Positions 1 through 5,998 of a stretch of 11,756 nt of DNA are shown piece by piece (the first letter of the stretch is position 1; every line of letters begins with the position of its first letter). The notes under the pieces were generated by a model that saw nothing but the letters and a program-made list of their open reading frames with translations, was not told where the DNA came from and searched no databases. Both the position numbers and the translations under genes were made by a program. Source of the DNA: Zavarzinia sp. (lineage in GTDB: Bacteria > Pseudomonadota > Alphaproteobacteria > Zavarziniales > Zavarziniaceae); contig JAQVKV010000022.1 in the NCBI GenBank assembly GCA_028694545.1, positions 1-11,756 on the forward strand, read 5' to 3'.

Positions 1-111
1 TCCGCCACCATCGAGGGCCGCCTCGACATGGGTGAGAAGGTCATCATCAACATCAAGACCTTCGCCGACGGCCACCGTCCGCCGGATCGCGTCCTCGAAG
101 GCCTGCTGTAA
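1..111 (+). CDS. C-terminal end of an unrecognised protein (5'-truncated)
   Basis: Frame 1 is open from the first base to a TAA stop at 109-111, giving the last 36 residues of a protein that begins outside the window. The tail reads SATIEGRLDMGEKV, then a hydrophobic strand-like stretch (VIINIKTF), and ends RVLEGLL. Codon use matches the real genes here, with G/C at most third positions. I do not recognise the family from so short a piece. The gene is on the same strand as the SRPBCC gene 82 bases downstream, but a strong hairpin separates them, so co-transcription is uncertain. Confidence 0.6.
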   Translation, partial: SATIEGRLDMGEKVIINIKTFADGHRPPDRVLEGLL

Positions 112-154
112 GGCCGGCCTACTCCAGACGGACGTTGGCGGCGATCGCCTTTGG

Positions 155-184
155 CCCGATTGTCCCGTCCGAGGGACAATCGGG
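155..184 (+). promoter_or_regulatory. Perfect 12-bp hairpin overlapping the SRPBCC ribosome binding site
   Basis: CCCGATTGTCCC at 155-166 pairs perfectly with GGGACAATCGGG at 173-184 around a 6-base loop. No T-run follows on either strand, so it is a poor classical rho-independent terminator. The 3' arm runs into the GGGAAGG ribosome binding site (182-188) of the gene starting at 194, so the fold would partly mask it. It could be a terminator for the upstream gene, a translational control element, or (the arms contain ATTGTC and GACAAT) a protein-binding site. The structure is seen directly; its role is inference. Confidence 0.6.
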
Positions 185-193
185 AAGGGTGCC

Positions 194-634
194 ATGGCCA
201 GCCGCAGCGTCGAATTCCATCTGACCATGAAGGCCCCGCGCGCGGCGGTCTTCGCCTGGCTCGGGGACCACGAGAAATTCGGTTCGCTCCTGCCGGGGCG
301 GACGAAGCGGATCGTCGACGGCGACGGCCCGGGCGGCGTGAACGGCCCGGGTTCCATCCGCCGGGTCTCCTTCGGGATCGGCTATACCGACGAGAAGGTT
401 ACGGCGGTCGTGCCCGGCGAATATGTCGAATACACGGTGATCAAGGGCGGCCCGGTGAAGAACCACCTTGGTCGCATCCGCCTGAAGGATTCGGCCGACG
501 GCGGGACCGAGATCGACTACCGCATCGAATTCGACCCGGCGATTCCCTTCCTTGGCCTGCCGACCGAAATGCTGGTGCGCTCCATCATCGGCGGCGGCCT
601 CGCCAAGCTGCGTCGGCGTCTCGAGGCAGCCTGA
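194..634 (+). CDS. SRPBCC (START/Bet v1-like) family protein
   Basis: A 146-residue protein, typical of single-domain SRPBCC proteins, which have a helix-grip fold with a deep hydrophobic cavity for lipids, polyketides or other small ligands. It opens with a strand (VEFHLTMKAPRAAVFAWL) leading into the usual helix 'AAVFAWLGDHEKF'. Strands follow around SIRRVSF, KVTAVVPGEYVEY and GTEIDYRIEF, and it ends with the long C-terminal helix EMLVRSIIGGGLAKLRRRLEAA in two parts (about residues 127-146). No signal peptide or membrane segment is visible. The ATG at 194 is chosen because GGGAAGG lies 5 bases upstream and the fold begins there; the frame stays open further upstream but lacks a site. The ligand cannot be predicted. 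The next gene, a methyltransferase, is 67 bases downstream. Confidence 0.8.
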   Translation: MASRSVEFHLTMKAPRAAVFAWLGDHEKFGSLLPGRTKRIVDGDGPGGVNGPGSIRRVSFGIGYTDEKVTAVVPGEYVEYTVIKGGPVKNHLGRIRLKDSADGGTEIDYRIEFDPAIPFLGLPTEMLVRSIIGGGLAKLRRRLEAA

Positions 635-650
635 TTACTTGTTGGGGGAC

Positions 651-675
651 GCGGGCGGGCCTATGATCCGCCCGC
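651..675 (+). terminator. GC-rich 8-bp hairpin between the SRPBCC and methyltransferase genes
   Basis: GCGGGCGG (651-658) is exactly complementary to CCGCCCGC (668-675) across a 9-base loop. It sits 16 bases after the SRPBCC stop codon. Only a short pyrimidine stretch (CTTC) follows, so it is not a canonical intrinsic terminator, but it may stabilise the 3' end or aid termination. It also bears on the start of the next gene: an in-frame ATG at 663 lies in its loop, which makes the ATG at 702 the better start. Confidence 0.4.
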
Positions 676-701
676 CTTCGATCCGCGCACGAGTCCCCGC
701 C

Positions 702-1517
702 ATGGCCCATCCGCACGACGCCAACCGCCGGCACTGGGACGAGGTGACGGCGCTGCACCGCGCCTCCGCCTTCTACGACGTCGAAGGTTTCCTGGCCGGG
801 CGCTGCACCGTCGGCCCGCTGGAGCGCGAGGCGCTGTCTCCGCTGTTGCGGCGCAATCTCCTGCATCTGCAATGCCATTTCGGCCTCGATACTCTCAGCT
901 TGCTGCGCCTTGGCGCCGCGCGGGTGACGGGGGTCGATTTCTCGGGTGCCGCCATCGCCGAGGCGCGTAACCTTGCGGACAGGATGAAACTCTCGGCCTG
1001 GGCCGACTTCGTCGAGGCGGATGTGCTCGATCTTGATCTCGGCCGCCGCTTCGACCGGGTCTTTACTTCGCATGGCGCGATCAACTGGCTGTCGGACCTC
1101 GGCGCCTGGGGCCGCGCCATCGCCCGTCATCTGGCGCCCGACGGGCTGTTCTACATGATGGAGGCCCATCCGGTCGGCCTTGCGCTCGATGTCGACGGGG
1201 CGGGGCGGCTGTACCAGCGCTTCGGCTATTTTCACGAGGCGGCGGCCCAGACCCTGGATGGCGTGCCCGATTATGCCGAACCCGACTATGTGCCGAAGGA
1301 GCCGGGGCTGGGCTGGACCTGGTCGCTGGCCGACATCATGGCGGCGCTGGAAGGGGCTGGGCTGCGCGTCTTCGAGTTCCGCGAATATCCATTCGCCGCC
1401 TGGGACGCCCTGCCCGGCATGGCCCGGGATGCCGACCGCTATTACTGGCGCCGCGACCCCGCGCTGGGTCCGGCCACGCCTCTGCTGTTCAGCCTGAAGG
1501 CCCGGCACGACGCTTGA
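702..1517 (+). CDS. Class I SAM-dependent methyltransferase
   Basis: A 271-residue cytosolic protein with a Rossmann-type methyltransferase fold. The N-terminal part (ANRRHWDEVTALHRASAFYDV, in two pieces at residues 7-26) is a typical lid of this family. Motif I is LHLQCHFGLDT at 54-64, where HLQCHFG replaces the more usual GxGxG SAM loop, as in many relatives. The acidic residue ending strand 2 is D79 (VTGVDFS), and E105/D108 fall in the next SAM-contacting strand. FTSHGAINWL at 121-130 is the motif IV region. The C-terminal half, rich in Tyr and Trp, probably forms the substrate pocket. The substrate is unknown. The start at 702 fits relatives of about 270 residues; an alternative ATG at 663 adds 13 residues that look unconserved. 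It lies between an SRPBCC and a VOC gene, both potential small-molecule binders. Confidence 0.85.
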   Translation: MAHPHDANRRHWDEVTALHRASAFYDVEGFLAGRCTVGPLEREALSPLLRRNLLHLQCHFGLDTLSLLRLGAARVTGVDFSGAAIAEARNLADRMKLSAWADFVEADVLDLDLGRRFDRVFTSHGAINWLSDLGAWGRAIARHLAPDGLFYMMEAHPVGLALDVDGAGRLYQRFGYFHEAAAQTLDGVPDYAEPDYVPKEPGLGWTWSLADIMAALEGAGLRVFEFREYPFAAWDALPGMARDADRYYWRRDPALGPATPLLFSLKARHDA

Positions 1518-1561
1518 CTCCCGCGCCGCGTTACCGGAACATAACGGGAACATTTCGGGAG
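1518..1561 (+). promoter_or_regulatory. Nested inverted repeats that can pair the VOC gene's Shine-Dalgarno
   Basis: CTCCCG (1518-1523), right after the methyltransferase stop codon, is complementary to CGGGAG (1556-1561), the core of the next gene's ribosome binding site. Inside it CGTTA (1529-1533) pairs with TAACG (1542-1546). The arms are short and the loop long, so stability is modest. It could couple VOC translation to ribosomes finishing the methyltransferase gene, or be chance in GC-rich DNA. Confidence 0.3.
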
Positions 1562-1567
1562 GCGGAT

Positions 1568-2026
1568 ATGGTGAAGGCGATACCGGACGGCTATGAGGCC
1601 GTAACCCCCTATCTGATCGTCGACGGCGCGGCGGCCGCGATCGATTTCTATACGGCCGCTTTCGGCGCGGTCGAATTGTTCCGCATGCCGGGGCGGGACG
1701 GGGGCATCGGTCATGCCGAGCTGCGGATCGGTGGCGGCATCATCATGCTGGCGGATCCCCATCCGGAACTGGGCGCCGTTGCGCCGGTCAGGGGGGGCGG
1801 TTCGGCCTGTTCGCTCATGTTCTATTGCGCCGATGTCGACACGGTGGCGACGAAGGCCGTCGGCTTGGGGGCCGTGCTGCGCACGCCGGTCGAGGACAAG
1901 TTCTACGGCGACCGGATGACGACGCTGGTCGATCCTTTCGGCCATTTCTGGCACGTCGCGACCCATGTCGAGGATGTGCCGCCGGACGAGCTGGAACGGC
2001 GTGCCGCCGCCGTCCATGGCGGCTGA
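1568..2026 (+). CDS. VOC-superfamily (PhnB/glyoxalase-like) protein
   Basis: A 152-residue protein of the PhnB-like branch of the vicinal oxygen chelate (glyoxalase/bleomycin resistance) superfamily. It has two beta-alpha-beta-beta-beta modules. The first runs from VTPYLIVDGAAAAIDFYTAA through HAELRIGGGIIMLAD (about residues 12-63). The second runs from SLMFYCADVDTVATKA to FGHFWHVATH (about 82-132), with the common GDRMTTLVDPFGHFW signature. It ends in an EDVPPDELERR tail typical of this branch. Such proteins bind a metal or small molecule, but many lack a known reaction, so no substrate is assigned. The ATG at 1568 follows a good GGGAGG site (1558-1563). It is 50 bases after the methyltransferase gene and probably cotranscribed with it. 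It converges on the LysE gene with two bases between the stop codons. Confidence 0.85.
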   Translation: MVKAIPDGYEAVTPYLIVDGAAAAIDFYTAAFGAVELFRMPGRDGGIGHAELRIGGGIIMLADPHPELGAVAPVRGGGSACSLMFYCADVDTVATKAVGLGAVLRTPVEDKFYGDRMTTLVDPFGHFWHVATHVEDVPPDELERRAAAVHGG

Positions 2027-2028
2027 GG

Positions 2029-2688
2029 TCAGACCAGCTTGCGTTCGGTGAAGAACAGGCGCAGCGCGAAGCCGATGAAGATCACGCCCGACAGGCCCTC
2101 CACCGCCGTGCGGAACCAGCGATTGGCGGCGATGCGGTCGGCGGCGCCGGCGGCGAAGGCGGCGACGACGAAGAGATAGATCCCGCCGAGCACGGCGACC
2201 ATCTGGCCCATGACGAAAGTCTGCAGCGCGACATGGCCGAGCCTGGGCGCCACGAACTGCGGCACGAAGGCGAGGTAGAACAGGATCACCTTGGCGTTCA
2301 GCAGGTTATTGACCAGCGCCTGGGTGAAGATGCGGCCATGGCCCTGGGCCGGCGGCCGGTGCGCGCCCTGGGCGCCGCCGTGCCAGTGGCGCCAGGCCTC
2401 GCGCAGCGCCTTGGCGCCCAGCCAGGCGAGGTAGATCGCACCCACCGTCTTCAGCCCGCTGAAGAGCCGGGGCGAGGCGGCGACCAGCGCCGAGATGCCG
2501 GCGGCGGCAAGGCTCGAATGAATGAAATTGCCGAGCGTGATGCCGCCGATCGCGGTCCAGGCGGCCCTGCGGCCGTCGAACAGCCCGCGCCCGAGGACGA
2601 GCAGGAAATCCGGCCCCGGGATCAGGATGAGCACGATCACGGCGATCAGATAGAGCTGCATGAGATGCAGGTCGAACGGCAGGGACAT
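2029..2688 (-). CDS. LysE/RhtB-family amino-acid exporter
   Basis: A 219-residue inner-membrane protein of the LysE/RhtB translocator family, which exports amino acids or their derivatives using the proton gradient. The family signature IPGPDFLLVLGRG lies at residues 23-35 at the end of the first membrane helix. Further hydrophobic segments lie around residues 44-70, 77-97, 124-146, 155-182 and 190-212, matching the usual five to six helices. LLNAKVILFYLAFVPQF is the conserved central segment. The length is normal. The start has a GAGG site about 7 bases upstream. The gene follows folD by 33 bases on the same strand and is probably the last gene of the yggT-yggU-folD operon, although it is not a usual member of it. 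The exported substrate cannot be read from the sequence. Confidence 0.88.
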   Translation of the reverse strand: MSLPFDLHLMQLYLIAVIVLILIPGPDFLLVLGRGLFDGRRAAWTAIGGITLGNFIHSSLAAAGISALVAASPRLFSGLKTVGAIYLAWLGAKALREAWRHWHGGAQGAHRPPAQGHGRIFTQALVNNLLNAKVILFYLAFVPQFVAPRLGHVALQTFVMGQMVAVLGGIYLFVVAAFAAGAADRIAANRWFRTAVEGLSGVIFIGFALRLFFTERKLV

Positions 2689-2721
2689 GGCGGAACCTCG
2701 GCGGGACGGCCGTCTCCGGGA

Positions 2722-3609
2722 TCAGAAGGCGGGCTTCGCCAGTCCAGCCTGCGCGCAGGCCGCCGTCAAGGTGTTGGCCAGCAGGCAGGCGATGGTCATG
2801 GGGCCGACACCGCCGGGTACCGGCGTGATATGGCCCGCGACCGCGGCTGCTTCCGCATAGGCGACGTCGCCGACCAGGCGGGTGCCGCCGCCCTCCTTCG
2901 GGATGCGGTTCATGCCGACGTCGATGACGACGGCGCCGGGCTTTACCCAATCGCCCTTCACCATCTCGGGCACGCCGACGGCGGCGACCAGGATGTCGGC
3001 CTTGCGCGCGAGCGCCGGCAGGTCGCGGGTCCGCGAATGGGCGATGGTGACCGTGCAGCTTTCGCGCAGCAGGAGCTGCGCCATCGGCTTGCCGACGATG
3101 TTGGAGCGGCCGATGACGACGGCATCCAGACACGAGAGGTTCGGCCCCAGCCGGTCCTTGATCAGCATCAGGCAGCCGAGCGGTGTGCAGGGCACCATGC
3201 CCTCGGCGCCGACCGCGAGCTTGCCGGCATTGATGACGTGGAAGCCGTCCACGTCCTTCGCGGGCTCGATCAGGTCGATCACCTTGGCGGCGTCCATATG
3301 CTTCGGCAGGGGGAGCTGCACCAGAATGCCATGGACGGCGGGATCGGCGTTCAGCGCCGCCACCTGGTCGAGAAGCTCGGCCTCGGTCGCATCGGCGGGG
3401 AGGCGGAATTCAAGGGAATTCATGCCGGCGGCCTTGGTCTGCTCGCCCTTGTTGCGGACATAGACCTGGCTGGCCGGGTCATCACCGACAAGGACGACGG
3501 CAAGGCCGGGGACGAGGCCGTGGTCCTGCTTCAGCCGCGCCACCGCGTCGGCCACGCGGGCGCGGAGACCGGCCGCGAAAGCCTTGCCATCGATCACTTC
3601 AGCGGTCAT
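2722..3609 (-). CDS. folD: Bifunctional methylenetetrahydrofolate dehydrogenase/cyclohydrolase
   Basis: FolD interconverts 5,10-methylene-, 5,10-methenyl- and 10-formyl-tetrahydrofolate in the cytosol, using NADP, and supplies formyl groups for purine and initiator tRNA synthesis. The 295-residue protein shows the whole signature set: catalytic Tyr50 and Lys54 in [13 protein letters not shown] at 95-102, KDVDGFH at 118-124 with Asp121, the NADP-binding GRSNIVGKP at 167-175, and [10 protein letters not shown] at 263-272. No key residue is missing. The ATG at 3609 is preferred because a GGGGGT purine stretch precedes it and FolD proteins start near MTAEVIDG; an in-frame ATG at 3651 would overlap the upstream gene. 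It begins 11 bases after the DUF167 stop codon, so it is part of the same transcript. Confidence 0.97.
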   Translation of the reverse strand: MTAEVIDGKAFAAGLRARVADAVARLKQDHGLVPGLAVVLVGDDPASQVYVRNKGEQTKAAGMNSLEFRLPADATEAELLDQVAALNADPAVHGILVQLPLPKHMDAAKVIDLIEPAKDVDGFHVINAGKLAVGAEGMVPCTPLGCLMLIKDRLGPNLSCLDAVVIGRSNIVGKPMAQLLLRESCTVTIAHSRTRDLPALARKADILVAAVGVPEMVKGDWVKPGAVVIDVGMNRIPKEGGGTRLVGDVAYAEAAAVAGHITPVPGGVGPMTIACLLANTLTAACAQAGLAKPAF

Positions 3610-3620
3610 GGAAACCCCCG

Positions 3621-3959
3621 TCACTTGCCTGAAGTGGGGGGTGTAAGCCATTTGTCGAGGCGCTGCAACAACACCTTCGCCGCACCTTCGATCTGGATCA
3701 GTTTTTGTCGGGAGGTGTGGCCGGAACGAATCGCCACGGTCGATTTCGGCACGTCCAGCGCCTCGGCCAGGAAGCGGATCAGGGCATCGTTGGCGGCGCC
3801 GTCCACCGGCGGCGCGTTCAGCTTGATCACGACCGAAGTCCGGCCGTCGGCCCCGGTCATCACGCCGTCCAGCGCATTGCGCGAGGCGCGCGGCGACAGC
3901 CGGACGGCGAGGCGGACGCCTTTCCCGTCGGCGTCGGCGCTGTAGGGCGCGTCGCTCAT
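3621..3959 (-). CDS. yggU: DUF167/YggU family protein
   Basis: A 112-residue protein matching the small, widely conserved DUF167 (YggU, PF02594) family. The core reads [14 protein letters not shown] (residues 16-31 region), then [19 protein letters not shown] at about 43-61 and [12 protein letters not shown] at about 79-90. The APPVDGAAN and SGxxSRxK motifs are diagnostic. The family has a known structure but no established biochemical function. Its ATG shares its A with the TGA stop of yggT (TGATG overlap), so translation is probably coupled. The order yggT-yggU with folD next is common in alphaproteobacteria, so the annotation is secure although the role is unknown. Confidence 0.93.
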   Translation of the reverse strand: MSDAPYSADADGKGVRLAVRLSPRASRNALDGVMTGADGRTSVVIKLNAPPVDGAANDALIRFLAEALDVPKSTVAIRSGHTSRQKLIQIEGAAKVLLQRLDKWLTPPTSGK

Positions 3960-4243
3960 CAGAGGCCGAGAAGGATCTCGGGGATGAAGCGGCGCAGGAA
4001 GAAGATGATGATCAGCAACACGACCGGCGAGAAATCCATGCCGCCGGCGGACGGGATCACCCGCCGGATCGGCCGCAGCAGCGGTTCCGTCACGGCATAG
4101 AGCCCCTGGCCGATCGAACGCACGGCCGGGCTGTAGGGATTGATCACGTTGAAGGCGACCAGCCAGGACATGATCGCGGAAATGATCAGCACCCATGTAT
4201 AGAGGCTGAGAATCAGGTCGATGGTCTGGACAATGGCAATCAT
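3959..4243 (-). CDS. yggT: YggT family membrane protein
   Basis: A 94-residue integral membrane protein of the YggT/YlmG (Ycf19) family. It has two hydrophobic segments, about residues 4-30 (including [20 protein letters not shown] in part) and 70-90 ([14 protein letters not shown]). Between them lies the family loop with NPYSP, then [19 protein letters not shown]. The family is linked to osmotic tolerance in E. coli and to membrane or division functions in Gram-positives and plastids; the mechanism is not settled. The ATG at 4243 has GGAAG 4-5 bases upstream. It is the first gene of the minus-strand operon. A possible but weak promoter upstream is TTGCGC (4297-4302) and TACATC (4274-4279), read on the minus strand with 17-base spacing. 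Confidence 0.93.
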   Translation of the reverse strand: MIAIVQTIDLILSLYTWVLIISAIMSWLVAFNVINPYSPAVRSIGQGLYAVTEPLLRPIRRVIPSAGGMDFSPVVLLIIIFFLRRFIPEILLGL

Positions 4244-4307
4244 GGGCTTCCATCCGGGGGCGTCACCCCTGCCGATGTAGGACTTGAAAGCCCCGCGCGC
4301 AACCCGC

Positions 4308-4336
4308 TTGACAGACGATTGGGCTTAGAGCATTTT
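4308..4336 (+). promoter_or_regulatory. Probable promoter of the tRNA-Ala gene
   Basis: A perfect -35 hexamer TTGACA lies at 4308-4313. Seventeen bases later is CATTTT (4331-4336), a poor -10 (3 of 6 matches). Initiation would be near 4343, about 18 bases before the tRNA, which is plausible for a short tRNA leader. The -35 and placement are good; the -10 is weak, as is common in alphaproteobacteria. Confidence 0.45.
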
Positions 4337-4360
4337 TCGCGCCTCGCAAACGGCGGGTAC

Positions 4361-4436
4361 GGGGCTGTAGCTCAGATGGGAGAGCGCCTCGTTCGCAATG
4401 AGGAGGTCAGGGGTTCGATTCCCCTCAGCTCCACCA
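4361..4436 (+). tRNA. tRNA-Ala (anticodon CGC)
   Basis: A complete cloverleaf is visible. The acceptor arm GGGGCTG (4361-4367) pairs with CAGCTCC (4426-4432), with one G-U pair. The D arm is GCTC/GAGC. The anticodon stem CCTCG/TGAGG encloses the loop TTCGCAA, with anticodon CGC at 4394-4396. The T arm AGGGG/CCCCT holds TTCGATT. The discriminator A and an encoded CCA end the gene at 4436. It reads GCG alanine codons, which are frequent in this GC-rich DNA. It diverges from yggT and lies 139 bases upstream of kptA. Confidence 0.97.
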
Positions 4437-4575
4437 CCGTTACCCGGTTTGCGCATCTTCTCGGAAATCGATGATCTCTTCCGCGGGCGCCGACGGCCCC
4501 GGGTGTGATCCTGGTCGCTGCGCCGCTGGTCGGGCGGTGTCAGGCTGTCTTCCGGAATCGGACATCGGCCATGCC

Positions 4576-5106
4576 ATGAACAGGGACATCAGCAAGCTGT
4601 TGAGCCATGTGTTGCGTCATGCGCCGGATCGTCTTGGCATCACGCTCGATGTCGGGGGCTGGACGGATGTCGAAATCCTGATCGCGAAGGCGCGGGGCGC
4701 CGGTTTCATGCTCGACCGCGCGTTGCTCGAGATCGTCGTCGCCGAAAGCGACAAGAAGCGTTTCACCCTGTCGCCCGACGGTGCGCGCATCCGGGCCGCA
4801 CAAGGCCATTCCGTGCCCGTCGATCTTGGCCTTGAACCGGTGCCGCCGCCTGATGTGCTGTTCCATGGCACCGCGCGGCGGAACCTGCCGGCGATTCTTG
4901 CCGAAGGGGTGAATCCCGGGCAGCGCCTGCAGGTTCACCTCTCGCCCGACGTCGAGAACGCGGTGGCGGTCGGCCGGCGTCATGGCGTCCCCGTGGTCCT
5001 GCGGGTTGCGGCCGGGCGCATGCGGGAGGATGGATTCCACTTCTTCCAGGCGGACAATGGCGTCTGGCTGACGGATTTCGTGCCTCCTGCCTATCTTTCG
5101 GTCTGA
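4576..5106 (+). CDS. kptA: RNA 2'-phosphotransferase (KptA/Tpt1 family)
   Basis: KptA/Tpt1 transfers an internal RNA 2'-phosphate to NAD+, giving ADP-ribose 1'',2''-cyclic phosphate, nicotinamide and a 2'-OH RNA. The 176 residues match the usual length of about 180. Visible family motifs are [13 protein letters not shown] at 5-17 (Arg14 in the LRH motif), KRFTLS at 61-66, RIRAAQGHS at 71-79 with His78, [18 protein letters not shown] in the NAD-binding lobe, and HLSPD. These make the catalytic site look intact. The ATG at 4576 places LSxxLRH at its usual position; no strong ribosome binding site precedes it. The upstream frame is open to 4471 but does not look conserved. In bacteria the natural substrate is unclear, since they lack yeast-type tRNA splicing. 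It follows the tRNA-Ala gene with no evident terminator. Confidence 0.93.
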   Translation: MNRDISKLLSHVLRHAPDRLGITLDVGGWTDVEILIAKARGAGFMLDRALLEIVVAESDKKRFTLSPDGARIRAAQGHSVPVDLGLEPVPPPDVLFHGTARRNLPAILAEGVNPGQRLQVHLSPDVENAVAVGRRHGVPVVLRVAAGRMREDGFHFFQADNGVWLTDFVPPAYLSV

Positions 5107-5185
5107 GGGCCGCGCGCGGGTGTGACCGCCGTTACGGCGACCATGGCCGTCGAGTGCTAGGGTGACAACATTCCGGCACAGGGGG

Positions 5186-5201
5186 GAACGGGGGGCCGTT
5201 C
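5186..5201 (+). repeat. Short hairpin in the leader of the NlpC/P60-like gene
   Basis: GAACGG (5186-5191) and CCGTTC (5196-5201) form a 6-bp stem with a GGGG loop, 26 bases before the start codon at 5228 and within the gene's likely leader. A second small stem, CGCCG/CGGCG at 5127-5139, lies just after the kptA stop codon. Neither has a T-run. Either may be a chance structure in GC-rich DNA. I see no convincing promoter in this 121-base gap. Confidence 0.3.
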
Positions 5202-5227
5202 GCCCGCGTCCAGAGGGGGATCATTCA

Positions 5228-5761
5228 ATGGCTGCCAGTGTCGCCATCATGACGTTCGTCACCAACGGCGGGGGCATCGGGCCCGGCCATTCGGCGGTCG
5301 CCGTCGGCAATACCGCTTATACCTTCGAGAATGTCGGCGGCGGCTGGCTGCAGTCGGGCAGCGGATGGCTGGCGAAGGATCTCAAGACCTACATGAAGGC
5401 GAACGAGCATCGCCCGATCCTGATGCAATACATGAGCGCGCAGGTCGTGCCGGGTTACGTCGTCGAATATGTCGAGAAGTCGACGAAGAACGACGACGAC
5501 TATATCGGCTCGGGCGTGTGCAGCACCCAGGTCTCGAAGGCGATCAACTACGCCCTGCCGCAGAGCGTGATCTTCGATCCCAAGGGCTTCGACACACCCT
5601 TCGGCGTCTTCCACTGCGCGCGGCGCATGGGCCTTGCCGTGCGCGAGGAATATTTCTGGCCGGGCAAGGCGAAGATGCCGGTGCTCGAATGGGCCTATAT
5701 CGTCAACAAGCTGAGAGCGGATTTTCCGGGCGTGCTCGACAGTCTCGACGTCTCGCGTTGA
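5228..5761 (+). CDS. Putative permuted NlpC/P60-type papain-fold protein
   Basis: A 177-residue protein of no named family known to me. A strand-forming segment GPGHSAVAVGN places His21 early, and GVCSTQVSKAINYAL places Cys98 at the start of a helix about 77 residues later. That His-then-Cys order, with the GHSAV and VCS contexts, is what is seen in circularly permuted NlpC/P60 (LRAT/YiiX-like) cysteine hydrolases and acyltransferases. It suggests hydrolysis of an amide or ester bond. There is no signal peptide, lipobox or membrane helix, so it seems cytosolic, which is unusual for a wall-directed enzyme. It also has an aromatic, Gly-rich stretch (about residues 31-47) and a second Cys at 130. 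The ATG at 5228 follows a GAGGGGG purine tract. Its stop codon abuts that of the opposing gene. The fold call is an inference from motif order. Confidence 0.55.
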   Translation: MAASVAIMTFVTNGGGIGPGHSAVAVGNTAYTFENVGGGWLQSGSGWLAKDLKTYMKANEHRPILMQYMSAQVVPGYVVEYVEKSTKNDDDYIGSGVCSTQVSKAINYALPQSVIFDPKGFDTPFGVFHCARRMGLAVREEYFWPGKAKMPVLEWAYIVNKLRADFPGVLDSLDVSR

Positions 5762-5956
5762 TCAGCGTCGCCCCACCTGCACCGTGATGCCGTAGGTGAT
5801 GGCGCCCGCGAGGAAAACGATGAGGCCGAGGCCGAAATAGAGCACGGCCCCGCCGAAGCCGAAAACCTCGGCATTGCCGAAGCCGAGCAGGTCGAAGGAC
5901 ATGACGACCAGCCAGAGCAGCCAATAGGCGACAACGACGATCACGCCGATATTCAT
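5762..5956 (-). CDS. Small two-helix membrane protein, hypothetical
   Basis: A 64-residue protein with two hydrophobic segments: residues about 3-24 (VIVVVAYWLLWLVVMSFDLL) and about 34-58 (GGAVLYFGLGLIVFLAGAITYG, including a Gly-rich helix). A short Asn/Phe/Gly-rich loop joins them, and the tail VGRR suggests a cytoplasmic C-terminus. I do not recognise a family. The ATG at 5956 has an excellent AGGAGA site 6 bases upstream, which supports real translation. The gene converges on the NlpC/P60-like gene with directly abutting stop codons. An FNR/FixK-like box about 60 bases upstream suggests induction at low oxygen. Confidence 0.7.
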   Translation of the reverse strand: MNIGVIVVVAYWLLWLVVMSFDLLGFGNAEVFGFGGAVLYFGLGLIVFLAGAITYGITVQVGRR

Positions 5957-5980
5957 GGGATCTCTCCTGCACCCTGATTC

Positions 5981-5998
5981 CGGCCATCATCATGGCCG
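5981..5998. repeat. Perfect 7-bp inverted repeat between mocR and the small membrane gene
   Basis: CGGCCAT (5981-5987) and ATGGCCG (5992-5998) form a stem with a 4-base loop. It lies after the mocR stop codon and just upstream of the small membrane protein gene, covering that gene's predicted -10 and start point. No T-run follows on either strand. It may help end the mocR transcript, act as an operator, or be chance. Confidence 0.35.

Noticed and set aside
119..170. Minus-strand tail ending GPKAIAANVRLE, faintly like the end of a cold-shock protein
   Set aside because: Only about 15 residues look suggestive, and the frame upstream is antisense to the SRPBCC gene. This is too short to call a gene remnant.
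1825..3945. A 706-residue plus-strand open frame across the VOC, LysE, folD and DUF167 region
   Set aside because: It is antisense to folD, LysE and DUF167, which have clear family motifs. Its translation is Gly/Arg/Asp/His-rich without domain features, as expected from the shadow of GC-biased codons.
4361..4436. tRNA gene as an integration site for a mobile element
   Set aside because: No integrase gene and no repeat of the tRNA 3' end is visible in the window; the flanking genes are ordinary.
5981..5998. Intrinsic terminator for mocR
   Set aside because: The 7-bp stem is perfect but no T-run follows on the minus strand, so it is listed only as an inverted repeat.
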